Assembly: GCA_903885855.1 (NCBI GenBank)
Contig: CAISKG010000376.1
Coordinates: 1-5,799, forward strand
Reading direction: 5' to 3'
Length of the DNA: 5,799 bases
Source: an uncultured Planctomycetaceae bacterium
GTDB taxonomy: Bacteria; Planctomycetota; Planctomycetia; Pirellulales; UBA1268
The notes below the pieces were generated by a model. It saw only the letters and a program-made list of their open reading frames with translations. It was not told the DNA's origin and did no database searches. This document shows positions 1 through 5,799 of this stretch, piece by piece; position 1 is the first letter of the stretch, and each line of letters begins with the position of its first letter. The translations under genes and the position numbers were made by a program.

Positions 1-1721
1 ACGTCGGCGTCGGCATCGGCCGTGGCGGCGAGGATCGCGGGGAGCGCCTCGGCGGTCGTGCGGCCGGCCCGGGCGGCCGCCCGAAGGATCTGGCCGAGCC
101 CCTCGAGGGCGTGCACCTTCGCCAGCCGCGGCGCCTCGCCCCGCGCCACCGCGGCCAATCGGGCACCGTCGCCGCGCCGCACCAACTCGAACTGCGCCTC
201 GCGCCGCACGCGCCGGTCGGCGTGGCCGAGGAGGGCCCGGAGGGCCTCCGCATCGCGGGTGATCCAGTCGCCGCCGAGCAGGCCGCGCACCTCGGCCACG
301 ACCGCGTCACGGGCCGTGTCGCCGGCGGCCGGGAGGAAGCGCCACAGGCGCCCCTTCCCCTCGCCCTCCCAGCCCTGCACCCAGTCGCTGACCCACAGCG
401 CGCCGTCCGGACCGACCTCCACGTCGGTGGCGAGGACGTGGCGGAAGGTCTCGTCGTGGTCCGCCATCTCGAAGGAGGCGCCGCGGGGGCGGATGCGGAA
501 GGTGTGGACGAGGCTCGTGGCGGCGGTGCCGCGGAAGTCGGCGAGGAAGAACCGCCCCGCGAACCACGGCGTCAGGCCCGTGCCCGGATAGGCGGCGAAG
601 CCCGCCGGCCCGGCGCCCACGTGCCCCACCGGGGGCAGCACCCAGGCGGCCTGTCCTTCGAAGGGGGTGCGCCACAGCTGCTCGCGGTTGAAGGGGCCGC
701 GGTCGGGAAGGTATTGCACCGGCCCCCGCCAGCCCGAGTCGCCCCCCGCCATGACGTGCACGAGCCTGGTCCGGTCCGCGCCGTCGGTGTTGTTGTCGCA
801 GGTGAAGCAGTTGCCGAGGTCGTCGAAGGCCAGCTCCTGGGGGTTGCGCAGCCCCGTCGCCACCACCTCCAGGCCCGAGCCGTCCGGTTCGCAGCGGAAC
901 ACCGCGCCGCTCTCCGGGTCGGCCCAGGTGCGCCCCTCGTGCGCCACCGCGTAGCCGCGGTCGCCGATCGAGAACCACACCCGCCCGTCGGGCCCGAGCG
1001 TGAGGCCGTGGAGATCGTGCCCCTGGATCGCGGTGCGCACGCCGTAGCCGGTGTGGAGCACACGGCCGTCGGCCGCCACGCCGTCGCCGGGATCGCGGAA
1101 GGACCACAGGTTCGGGATGCAGGCGTACCACACCTCCCCGCGCCGCGCCAGGACGCCGGCGCCGTGCCCCTCGACGAGCCGGTTGAAGCCGGTCGCGAAC
1201 ACCGTGGCGCCGTCGGCCCGGCCGTCGCCGTCGGCGTCGACGAGGCGGCGGAGGCGGTCGGTCTCCACCACCCATTCCGCCGCCCGGTCCCCGAGGAGGC
1301 GGAGCATCGACTCGAAGCGCTCGTCGACGGTGTCGTTGGCCAGATCGGCGTCGAGCCAGCGCTCGTCGTTGATGCGGACGTTGTCCCCCACCCCCTTGTG
1401 GGCCCGGAAAGCCTCGCAGACGTACACGCGCCCGCGCTCGTCGATCGAGAAGGCGACCGGGTTGGCGAGATCCGGCTCCGCGGCCCAGAGCTCCGCCACG
1501 AATCCCTCGGGGAGGGCCAGCGCGCCGCGGGCCGCCCCGGCCTCGTCCGAGGCGGCGGCCAGGCGAGGCTCGCGCGGCGGCGGCGGCGGCTCGATGCCGG
1601 GCACGGCCGGGGGACCCACCCCGGCGGTGGGGACCGCCGGTGGGCTCGCTCCGGCGGCCGGGACGAGGAGGAGGGCCAGGCAGCCCGGCACGATCGACGC
1701 GCGGCGCAGGAGGGAACGCAT
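1..1721 (-). CDS. Secreted PVC-type 'membrane-bound dehydrogenase' beta-propeller protein with HEAT-like region (3' end outside window)
   Basis: The reading frame from ATG at 1721 stays open to the window edge, giving 573 residues with the C-terminus missing. The N-terminus MRSLLRRAS followed by a hydrophobic run ending in PAAGA is a Sec signal peptide, so the protein is exported. A Pro/Ala-rich linker follows. From about residue 70 to 460 there is a propeller like that of the PVC putative membrane-bound dehydrogenase family (TIGR02604-like, related to glucose/sorbosone dehydrogenases). Signatures are LPEGFVAELWAAEPDLANP (about 71), GHDLHGLTLGPDG (about 233), FSIGDRGY (about 248), GLRNPQELAFDDLGN (about 287), CDNNTDGADRTR (about 307) and GGDSGWR. 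From about 470 the sequence turns into Ala/Leu/Arg-rich helices (RDAEALRALLGHADRRVRREA) typical of HEAT repeats. Family members often end in a haem-binding CxxCH domain; none occurs in the visible part, so it would lie beyond position 1. No good Shine-Dalgarno precedes the ATG. It is probably the last visible gene of a leftward operon. The substrate is unknown. Confidence 0.88.
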   Translation of the reverse strand, partial: MRSLLRRASIVPGCLALLLVPAAGASPPAVPTAGVGPPAVPGIEPPPPPREPRLAAASDEAGAARGALALPEGFVAELWAAEPDLANPVAFSIDERGRVYVCEAFRAHKGVGDNVRINDERWLDADLANDTVDERFESMLRLLGDRAAEWVVETDRLRRLVDADGDGRADGATVFATGFNRLVEGHGAGVLARRGEVWYACIPNLWSFRDPGDGVAADGRVLHTGYGVRTAIQGHDLHGLTLGPDGRVWFSIGDRGYAVAHEGRTWADPESGAVFRCEPDGSGLEVVATGLRNPQELAFDDLGNCFTCDNNTDGADRTRLVHVMAGGDSGWRGPVQYLPDRGPFNREQLWRTPFEGQAAWVLPPVGHVGAGPAGFAAYPGTGLTPWFAGRFFLADFRGTAATSLVHTFRIRPRGASFEMADHDETFRHVLATDVEVGPDGALWVSDWVQGWEGEGKGRLWRFLPAAGDTARDAVVAEVRGLLGGDWITRDAEALRALLGHADRRVRREAQFELVRRGDGARLAAVARGEAPRLAKVHALEGLGQILRAAARAGRTTAEALPAILAATADADAD

Positions 1722-1733
1722 GGAGCGGAGATC

Positions 1734-1797
1734 CGGTCGCGCGGGAGGCGGCTGCGGATGGCCGCGCGACCGAGCCGCTCCGCCTCCCGGCGGCTCG
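1734..1797 (-). other. Cluster of three overlapping perfect inverted repeats in the intergenic leader of the dehydrogenase gene
   Basis: The 80-nt gap between the receiver-like gene and the dehydrogenase gene contains three perfect inverted repeats. H1 has arms 1771-1778 and 1790-1797 (8 bp, 11-nt loop) and begins 4 nt after the upstream stop codon. H2 has arms 1742-1751 and 1780-1789 (10 bp). H3 has arms 1734-1744 and 1762-1772 (11 bp, 17-nt loop). In the minus-strand transcript the H2 5' arm fills almost all of the H1 loop, so H1 and H2 together have H-type pseudoknot topology. H3 competes with H2 for 1742-1744 and with H1 for 1771-1772. No T-tract follows H1 in the transcribed direction, so it is not a classical intrinsic terminator. 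It could be an mRNA-stability or attenuation element, or partly a by-product of high GC. Confidence 0.5.
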
Positions 1798-1801
1798 AGG
1801 G

Positions 1802-2200
1802 TCACCCCGGGGGAGGCCCCGATCGTACCCGGTGGACCACCGACGGGAGCGACTGCAGGGCCTCGCCGCGGGTCACGACGAGGTCGGCCCCGGCCGCCTT
1901 CGCCTCCGCGAGCCGATCGACGGCGACGTGGGGACCGAAGGCGACGATCCGGGCGGGCCGCAGCTCGGCCTGCGAGGCCACGATCCGCCGCGCCCGTCCG
2001 ACGAGGTCGGCCGCACTGCGCCGCCCCGCCTCGAGATCGACGACGATCACGTCGAAGGGGCCGCCCCCCGGCTCCGCGGCGGGGCCGACCGACGCCACCG
2101 TGGCCGGAATCCCCGCCGCGGCCCCCGCGATCCTGCTCGAGACCATCAGGTCGGAGGTGATGAGCAGGATCGAGAGCGGTCCGCGGCACTCCGTCGCCAT
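1802..2200 (-). CDS. Small degenerate response-regulator receiver-like protein
   Basis: This is a 132-residue, probably cytoplasmic protein with no signal peptide or membrane segment. It has the alternating pattern of a CheY-like receiver fold: strands LSILLIT (9-15), PATVASV (32-38), FDVIVVD (49-55), ARIVAFG (83-89) and GADLVVT (104-110), separated by amphipathic helices. D55, at the end of strand 3, is where the phospho-acceptor Asp sits. The other receiver landmarks are altered: the acidic pair after strand 1 reads T15-S16 (then D17), the strand-4 Thr/Ser position is F88 or G89, and the strand-5 Lys is R111. It is therefore likely a pseudo-receiver, acting by binding rather than by phosphotransfer. 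No output domain is attached. ATG at 2200 is preferred because a strong GGGGGAGG lies 7 nt upstream. A GTG at 2221 would add seven residues and overlap the upstream stop by 4 nt. Close spacing implies co-transcription and possible translational coupling with the metalloprotease. The receiver assignment comes from fold pattern only. Confidence 0.72.
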   Translation of the reverse strand: MATECRGPLSILLITSDLMVSSRIAGAAAGIPATVASVGPAAEPGGGPFDVIVVDLEAGRRSAADLVGRARRIVASQAELRPARIVAFGPHVAVDRLAEAKAAGADLVVTRGEALQSLPSVVHRVRSGPPPG

Positions 2201-2207
2201 CGCGTCG

Positions 2208-2215
2208 CCTCCCCC
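2208..2215 (-). promoter_or_regulatory. Ribosome binding site of the receiver-like gene
   Basis: On the minus strand this reads GGGGGAGG, followed by a 7-nt spacer and ATG at 2200. It is the best Shine-Dalgarno match of the three minus-strand genes. It favours the ATG at 2200 over the overlapping GTG at 2221. It lies just downstream of the metalloprotease stop codon (TGA, 2220-2218), so ribosomes terminating there could reinitiate. Confidence 0.65.
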
Positions 2216-2217
2216 GC

Positions 2218-4992
2218 TCACAGCCGCGGGAGCGTGACGCTCGCGTCGAGGACCTTCTTGATCCGGGCCTGGAGCTCCACGAGGTGGGCCCGCGAGTAGT
2301 CGTCGAGCTTCACGTCCCCCTTGGCCAAGAGCGCCCCGATGCGCCCGTCGAGGCTGCGCAGCTGCGCCGCCGCGATGACCTGCGAATCGGGGGTGCCGCC
2401 GCTGCCCACGGCGAGATTCGAGAGGCGCGTGAGGTAGGCCCGCTGAAGCGAGCGGCGCACGCTGGGGATGGCGGGCTTGCGCACCGTGTAGTCGCCCGGC
2501 GCCACCGTGTCGACCTCGGAGAGGATCGCCTTGGAGAGGCGGTCGAGGAGCTCGGCGGTGGTGAAGGCGTCCTGGTCGGCGGGGACCTTGAGCTCGCTAT
2601 CGCGGATGCGCGAGAGCGTCAGCGGGTCCACGAGCCGGCCGAGGATCCGGTCCTGCCACATCAGCACCACCTCGTGGACGGGGTAGTCCTCGCGGTCGAC
2701 CTCGCCCGACCCCCAGTGCGACCAGCGCGTGGAGACGAGCTGGTTGTAGAGCTCCGGGGGGAAGGAGAAGGGCTGCGCCGAGAACATCTGCTGCTCGAGC
2801 AGCGCGAGCGCCTCACGCTGCTTCGCGGCGTCGACGACGCGGAAGGGGGGCGGGGCGTTGGGGTCGCCGCGATGGGCCCGCGACGTCTGCAGCCCGCCCA
2901 CCAGCCGGGCGGCGAAGTTCATGGCGTTGCCGTGGGCGGTGAGAAGGACGCCGAAGGACTGCCGCACGCGCTCGTAGCCGGGCGTCTTGCCGCTGGGGTC
3001 CTTGGCCGTCATCCGCTCCACGAGCGTCGGCATCACCTGGGCCACCAGTTCCGCGCGGGTCCTGGCGAACTCCACCGGGTCGGCCCCGAGGTCGAAGCGG
3101 TTGGAGAAGGGATCGGGATCGCCCGGCTGGGTGTCCTCGTCGGTGGGGTAGGCCAGCTGCGGCTCGCCGGAGCGGGCCGCGATCTTCTCGAGCTCGCCGA
3201 GCTCAGCCTGCGGGCTGCCGGCGCCGATCGGCTTGTAGCCGTACTCGATCGCCCAGTGGTCGTAGGGGCCGAGGCGGGCGGTGTAGTAATCCCCCTGCGG
3301 CCGCCCCTTGGGCATGATGTTGGCGGGGATGTAGTCCATGACGCTCGTGCTCGCGCCGCCGGCGGCCTTCGCCGGGTCGTTGATGTCGGCGAGCGACATG
3401 AGCGCGCTGCCCTTGAAGTTGTGGCGCAGGCCGAGCGTGTGCCCCACCTCGTGCATCGTCACGAGCTTGAGCCCCTGGACGACGAGCTTCTCCTTGTCGG
3501 CCTCGGAGAGGCCGTTGCCCGCGACCGCCAGCGCCGTGGCGGCCAGCGCCGTCTCGCGGGCATGCCCGGCGAACAGCGAGCAGACCGAGCAGTGCTGCCC
3601 GCAGTGGCCCTCGTGCCCCGTGCCGCCGAGCGGGAGGGTGCCGGCGCCGGCCGTGGGGCCGTCGGTGAGCATCGCCACCGCCTGGGGGGTGAAGTTCTCG
3701 TAGTCGCGCCGCCAGAACTGGAGGAAGTCGCCGTCGAAGATGATGTCGGCGTCGAGGATCTGCCCGGTGCGCGGGTTGACGCGGCTGGGGCCCATCGCGA
3801 AGCCGGCGCCGGCCGTGATCCAGCGGAAGGTGTTGTAGTTGACGTCCTCGGGATCCCAGTCGGTCTGGTCGGGCTGCTGGCGGACCTCGATGGCGCTCGA
3901 GAACCCGGCCTTGAGGAAGGCCTCGTTCCAGGCCTCGATCCCCTCGCGGACCGGCTGACGGTAGCGGAAGGGGACGGTCTTCTCGATCCAGAACACGATC
4001 GGCTTGCGGGGGGGCGAGATCGCCGCCGACGGATCGGCCTTCTCCAGCTGCCAGCGGTTGATGTAGCGCACGAAGCGGTCCTCGTCGACCCCCTGGGAGA
4101 AGTCCTTGAGCGCGGTGACGAAGTAGCCGATCCGGTTGTCGGCCAGACGCGGCCGGTAGCCGTTCTGCGGCAGGGCGCTGATGGAGTAGTGAACGTTGAT
4201 CGTCACGCCGCGGCTGTCGGCGACGGTGTCGAGTTCGGCCTGGCCGCCGGAGCCGTAGGTGGCGGCCACCTCGAGCTCGGTGTTGTCGGGGAAGTTCTTG
4301 ACGCGCGACCAGGTGGAGCGGTCGCGGGCGAAGCCGAAGCCGGGCAGCGCCCGGGCGATCTGCGGGAGGTCGGTCATGAAGATCGCCGCCAGATCGATGA
4401 CCGCCGCGCCGCTGGGGGCGTAGGTGGCGATCGGCACGCTGAACAGCACGCTGTCGGTGTAGGCCAGGTCGACGGCCTTCTCCTCGGGGCTCCCCTTGTC
4501 GGCGAAGAAGCGGACGTTGCGCCGCACGACGTGGATGTTGTCGTCGACGCGGCGGAACTGCCACACCCAGTCGTCGCCGAAGCCCCACGACATCCCGCCG
4601 AGCAGCTGGCCGTCGCCGATGCCCCGGGCGATCGAGATGAGGACGAAGAGCTCGCGGCCGAGCAGCGAATCGGGGATCTCGGCCCAGACCTTGTCGTCCT
4701 TGCGGTGGAGCGTGATCAGGCCGGGAATCCGGGCGGCGTCCTTCACGACCGCGGCGAAGGGCGGCTTGCCCCCCTTCCCTTCCGCCGCCGGGGGCGGAGC
4801 CTGCGGAGGCTGGGCGGGGGCCGGCGGCGCTCCGTCGGCCTTCACCGTGTCGGGCGTCGGGGCGGCGGCGGGAGTGGCCGGATCATCGGCCCGCGCGGCG
4901 CCGGCGGCGAGGCCCCCGGCCGCGATCACGGCCAGTGCCAGAATCAAGCGGGCGGGGCGGAGAGCGCCAAGGAAGCGGATCGGGGCGTGCAT
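2218..4992 (-). CDS. Secreted zinc-dependent metalloprotease (DUF5117/DUF4953 type)
   Basis: This is a 924-residue exported gluzincin/metzincin-like protease. From ATG at 4992 it starts MHAPIRFLG, then a hydrophobic core and a probable signal-peptidase cut after AARA. A Pro/Ala-rich linker runs to about residue 77. The DUF5117-like N-terminal domain follows (IPGLITLHRKDDKVW at about 89, FVLISIARGIG, RNVRFFADKGSPEEKAVDL), then the catalytic region (KPIVFWIEKTVPFRYR at about 330, WNEAFLKAGF). The zinc-binding motif HEVGHTLGLRH is at 514-524 (nucleotides 3453-3421), with H514, H518 and H524 as ligands and E515 as catalytic base. The Met-turn SVMDY is at 550-554. An unusual His/Cys cluster precedes the active site at 460-471. 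The region after about 600 is the family's long C-terminal part. A TTG at 5061 would add 23 residues in front of the signal peptide; ATG at 4992 is better, with GAGGGA 9 nt upstream. First gene of the leftward operon. Its substrate is unknown; turnover of secreted or environmental protein is plausible. Confidence 0.93.
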   Translation of the reverse strand: MHAPIRFLGALRPARLILALAVIAAGGLAAGAARADDPATPAAAPTPDTVKADGAPPAPAQPPQAPPPAAEGKGGKPPFAAVVKDAARIPGLITLHRKDDKVWAEIPDSLLGRELFVLISIARGIGDGQLLGGMSWGFGDDWVWQFRRVDDNIHVVRRNVRFFADKGSPEEKAVDLAYTDSVLFSVPIATYAPSGAAVIDLAAIFMTDLPQIARALPGFGFARDRSTWSRVKNFPDNTELEVAATYGSGGQAELDTVADSRGVTINVHYSISALPQNGYRPRLADNRIGYFVTALKDFSQGVDEDRFVRYINRWQLEKADPSAAISPPRKPIVFWIEKTVPFRYRQPVREGIEAWNEAFLKAGFSSAIEVRQQPDQTDWDPEDVNYNTFRWITAGAGFAMGPSRVNPRTGQILDADIIFDGDFLQFWRRDYENFTPQAVAMLTDGPTAGAGTLPLGGTGHEGHCGQHCSVCSLFAGHARETALAATALAVAGNGLSEADKEKLVVQGLKLVTMHEVGHTLGLRHNFKGSALMSLADINDPAKAAGGASTSVMDYIPANIMPKGRPQGDYYTARLGPYDHWAIEYGYKPIGAGSPQAELGELEKIAARSGEPQLAYPTDEDTQPGDPDPFSNRFDLGADPVEFARTRAELVAQVMPTLVERMTAKDPSGKTPGYERVRQSFGVLLTAHGNAMNFAARLVGGLQTSRAHRGDPNAPPPFRVVDAAKQREALALLEQQMFSAQPFSFPPELYNQLVSTRWSHWGSGEVDREDYPVHEVVLMWQDRILGRLVDPLTLSRIRDSELKVPADQDAFTTAELLDRLSKAILSEVDTVAPGDYTVRKPAIPSVRRSLQRAYLTRLSNLAVGSGGTPDSQVIAAAQLRSLDGRIGALLAKGDVKLDDYSRAHLVELQARIKKVLDASVTLPRL
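3421..3453 (-). other. Catalytic zinc motif HExxHxxGxxH of the metalloprotease
   Basis: Residues 514-524 read HEVGHTLGLRH and continue NFKGS. The three histidines are the zinc ligands and the glutamate is the general base of metzincin-type proteases. The matching Met-turn SVMDY is encoded at 3345-3331. All catalytic residues are intact, so the enzyme should be active. Confidence 0.93.
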
Positions 4993-5271
4993 GCTCGGGA
5001 TTCCCTCGAAGGAGGTCCCCCACCGGGAGGCGGCGGGACCGGCGTGTCTCGACAGGCTCAAACGGGCTCGGGGTCGGATCAGGACATCGGATCAGGAATC
5101 GGAACGGGGGCGACCGGGCCGCGGCCGCGGGGGCGGCGCGGCGGCCAGCAGCGCCGGAAACGTCTCTTGGCAGAGTAGCATCATGTCGGGCGAGGGGCGA
5201 ATTTCCCGGTTGTAAAGCCCCTTCCGCCCCCACCGCGGGGCTCGAGGGCGGGGCCCGGCGGAGCGATCGTG
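4993..5271. promoter_or_regulatory. Divergent intergenic region between metalloprotease operon and phosphotransferase gene
   Basis: This is the only gap where both transcription units could start. I see no convincing sigma-70 promoter pair. The most AT-rich patch is about 5196-5216. On the minus strand it contains TTTACA (5216-5211), a 5/6 match to a -35 box, but nothing like a -10 box lies 16-18 nt downstream. On the plus strand TTGGCA (5167-5172) resembles a -35 box and TGTAAA (5211-5216) weakly resembles a -10 box, but their spacing is wrong. A tandem short repeat lies at 5074-5104. AGCCCC (5216-5221) and GGGGCT (5237-5242) could form a small hairpin in the phosphotransferase leader. An in-frame TAG at 5176 limits how far upstream the phosphotransferase gene could extend. 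Confidence 0.4.
5074..5104. repeat. Short tandem repeat, 11-bp unit TCGGATCAGGA with 13-bp period
   Basis: TCGGATCAGGA occurs perfectly at 5074-5084 and 5087-5097, and a degenerate third copy begins TCGGAAC at 5099. The copies lie 82 to 112 nt upstream of the metalloprotease ATG and about 170 to 200 nt before the phosphotransferase ATG. A 13-bp period is slightly more than one helical turn, so adjacent sites would be offset but on nearly the same face. It could be an operator, or a simple slippage product. Confidence 0.55.
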
Positions 5272-5799
5272 ATGGACGGATCAGGCTCCGCGGACGGACC
5301 GGGCCCCGGCGGGGGATCGGCGGCGCCCCCGGGGGGCCGCTGGGCCGATTCCCGGGGGCGGGACCTGTGTCGGCGCTGGTTCGGTCGGCTGCCCTGCCGT
5401 CTCGCGGCGCTCGGCGCCGGCGGCCACAGCGGCCAGCCCGTGTGGTCGGTGGAGCCGGACGATGAACCCGGCGGTGCGGATGGCCGGGCGGCGCGCCGGT
5501 TCGTGCTCAAGGCCTTCGCCGCCGAATGCCCGCCGGAACGCGCTGCCTGGATCCACGCCTTCGTGACCGCGCTGCACGCGGCCGGGATCGACGCGGTGGC
5601 GGCGCCGCTGCCCGCGCCTGGAGGCGCGACGCTCGTCGCCGACGACACCGGCACGCTCTGGGAGATGTGCCCCTGGCGGCCGGGGATGCCGCTCGAGGCT
5701 CCGACGGCCGCGCAGGCGGCGGCGGCGCTGGCGCTCGTCGCACGGATGCACGTGGCTGCCGAGGGCATCACCCCCCGGCTCGGGCCGCGGCCGCCGGCG
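5272..5799 (+). CDS. APH-fold phosphotransferase, N-terminal part (3' end outside window)
   Basis: The frame from ATG at 5272 is open to the window end, giving exactly 176 codons of a longer protein. GGAG at 5260-5263, 8 nt upstream, supports this start. A GTG immediately before the ATG is also in frame. The first 25 residues are a Gly/Pro-rich tail. The rest fits the N-lobe of the phosphotransferase enzyme (APH/choline kinase-like) family. It has a Gly-rich loop GAGGHSG (48-54), RFVLKAF with the ATP-binding Lys at K80, a helix ERAAWIHAFVTALHAAGID (89-107) as in homoserine-kinase-II-like APH proteins, the hinge-like LWEMCPWRPGMPLE (129-142), and a helix ending LVARMH (155-160) that matches the family's 'LARFH'. 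The catalytic HxD and DxD segments would lie beyond 5799, so activity cannot be judged. The substrate is unknown; similarity to aminoglycoside kinases does not imply antibiotic resistance. Transcribed divergently from the protease operon. Confidence 0.75.
   Translation, partial: MDGSGSADGPGPGGGSAAPPGGRWADSRGRDLCRRWFGRLPCRLAALGAGGHSGQPVWSVEPDDEPGGADGRAARRFVLKAFAAECPPERAAWIHAFVTALHAAGIDAVAAPLPAPGGATLVADDTGTLWEMCPWRPGMPLEAPTAAQAAAALALVARMHVAAEGITPRLGPRPPA

Noticed and set aside
1771..1797. Intrinsic terminator after the receiver-like gene
   Set aside because: The 8-bp GC-rich hairpin is well placed 4 nt after the stop, but no U-tract follows it in the transcript, so it is reported as part of an inverted-repeat cluster instead.
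111..2237. A 708-codon open frame on the plus strand opposite the dehydrogenase and receiver-like genes
   Set aside because: It lies antisense to genes with clear family motifs and signal peptides. Its translation is low-complexity Arg/Ala/Gly/Pro without recognisable domains. Long antisense frames are expected at this GC content.
4993..5061. N-terminal extension of the metalloprotease to TTG at 5061
   Set aside because: It would put 23 residues before a normal signal peptide. The ATG at 4992 gives a standard signal peptide and has an acceptable ribosome binding site.
2284..5178. A 964-codon open frame on the plus strand opposite the metalloprotease gene
   Set aside because: It is fully antisense to the protease whose zinc motif and Met-turn are intact. 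The translation is repetitive Val/Gly/Glu/Arg-rich and mirrors the codon bias of the opposite strand.
5167..5181. Possible sigma-54-type promoter around TGGCAGAGTAGCAT
   Set aside because: The GG and GC elements are 7 nt apart, not the required 10, and the flanking bases do not match.
5181..5771. A 196-codon minus-strand open frame at the right end
   Set aside because: It overlaps the phosphotransferase gene in antisense, has no recognisable motif, and competes with a plus-strand frame that shows an APH N-lobe pattern and a ribosome binding site.

Overview
The window is very GC-rich, densely coding DNA. It most likely comes from a planctomycete (PVC superphylum). Two families point that way: a secreted 'putative membrane-bound dehydrogenase' beta-propeller protein with a HEAT-like C-terminal part, a type greatly expanded in Planctomycetes and Verrucomicrobia, and a large secreted DUF5117/DUF4953-type zinc metalloprotease. 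Taxonomy below phylum cannot be read from this sequence alone.

Layout. Three genes run leftward on the minus strand as an apparent operon. In transcription order they are a signal-peptide-bearing metalloprotease of 924 aa (4992 to 2218), a small degenerate receiver-like protein of 132 aa (2200 to 1802), and a secreted PVC-type dehydrogenase (1721 to 1) that leaves the window before its C-terminus. The first two genes are only 17 nt apart, or overlap by 4 nt if an alternative GTG start is used. The second and third are separated by 80 nt packed with three overlapping perfect inverted repeats. A fourth gene runs rightward from 5272 past the window end. It is the N-terminal part of an aminoglycoside-phosphotransferase-fold (APH) small-molecule kinase, divergent from the operon.

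The 279-nt divergent intergenic region (4993 to 5271) holds a short tandem repeat (11 bp perfect, 13 bp period, with a degenerate third copy) and one relatively AT-rich patch. It is the only obvious place for promoters of both transcription units.

Functionally, the operon pairs two exported proteins (a protease and a probable pyrroloquinoline-quinone/sugar-dehydrogenase-like propeller) with one cytoplasmic receiver-fold protein that lacks most phosphorylation residues. How the three cooperate is not known. No RNA genes, CRISPR arrays, insertion sequences or phage features were seen. The most interesting items are the interleaved inverted repeats before the dehydrogenase start, the His/Cys cluster inserted upstream of the protease active site, and the degenerate receiver protein between two secreted proteins.
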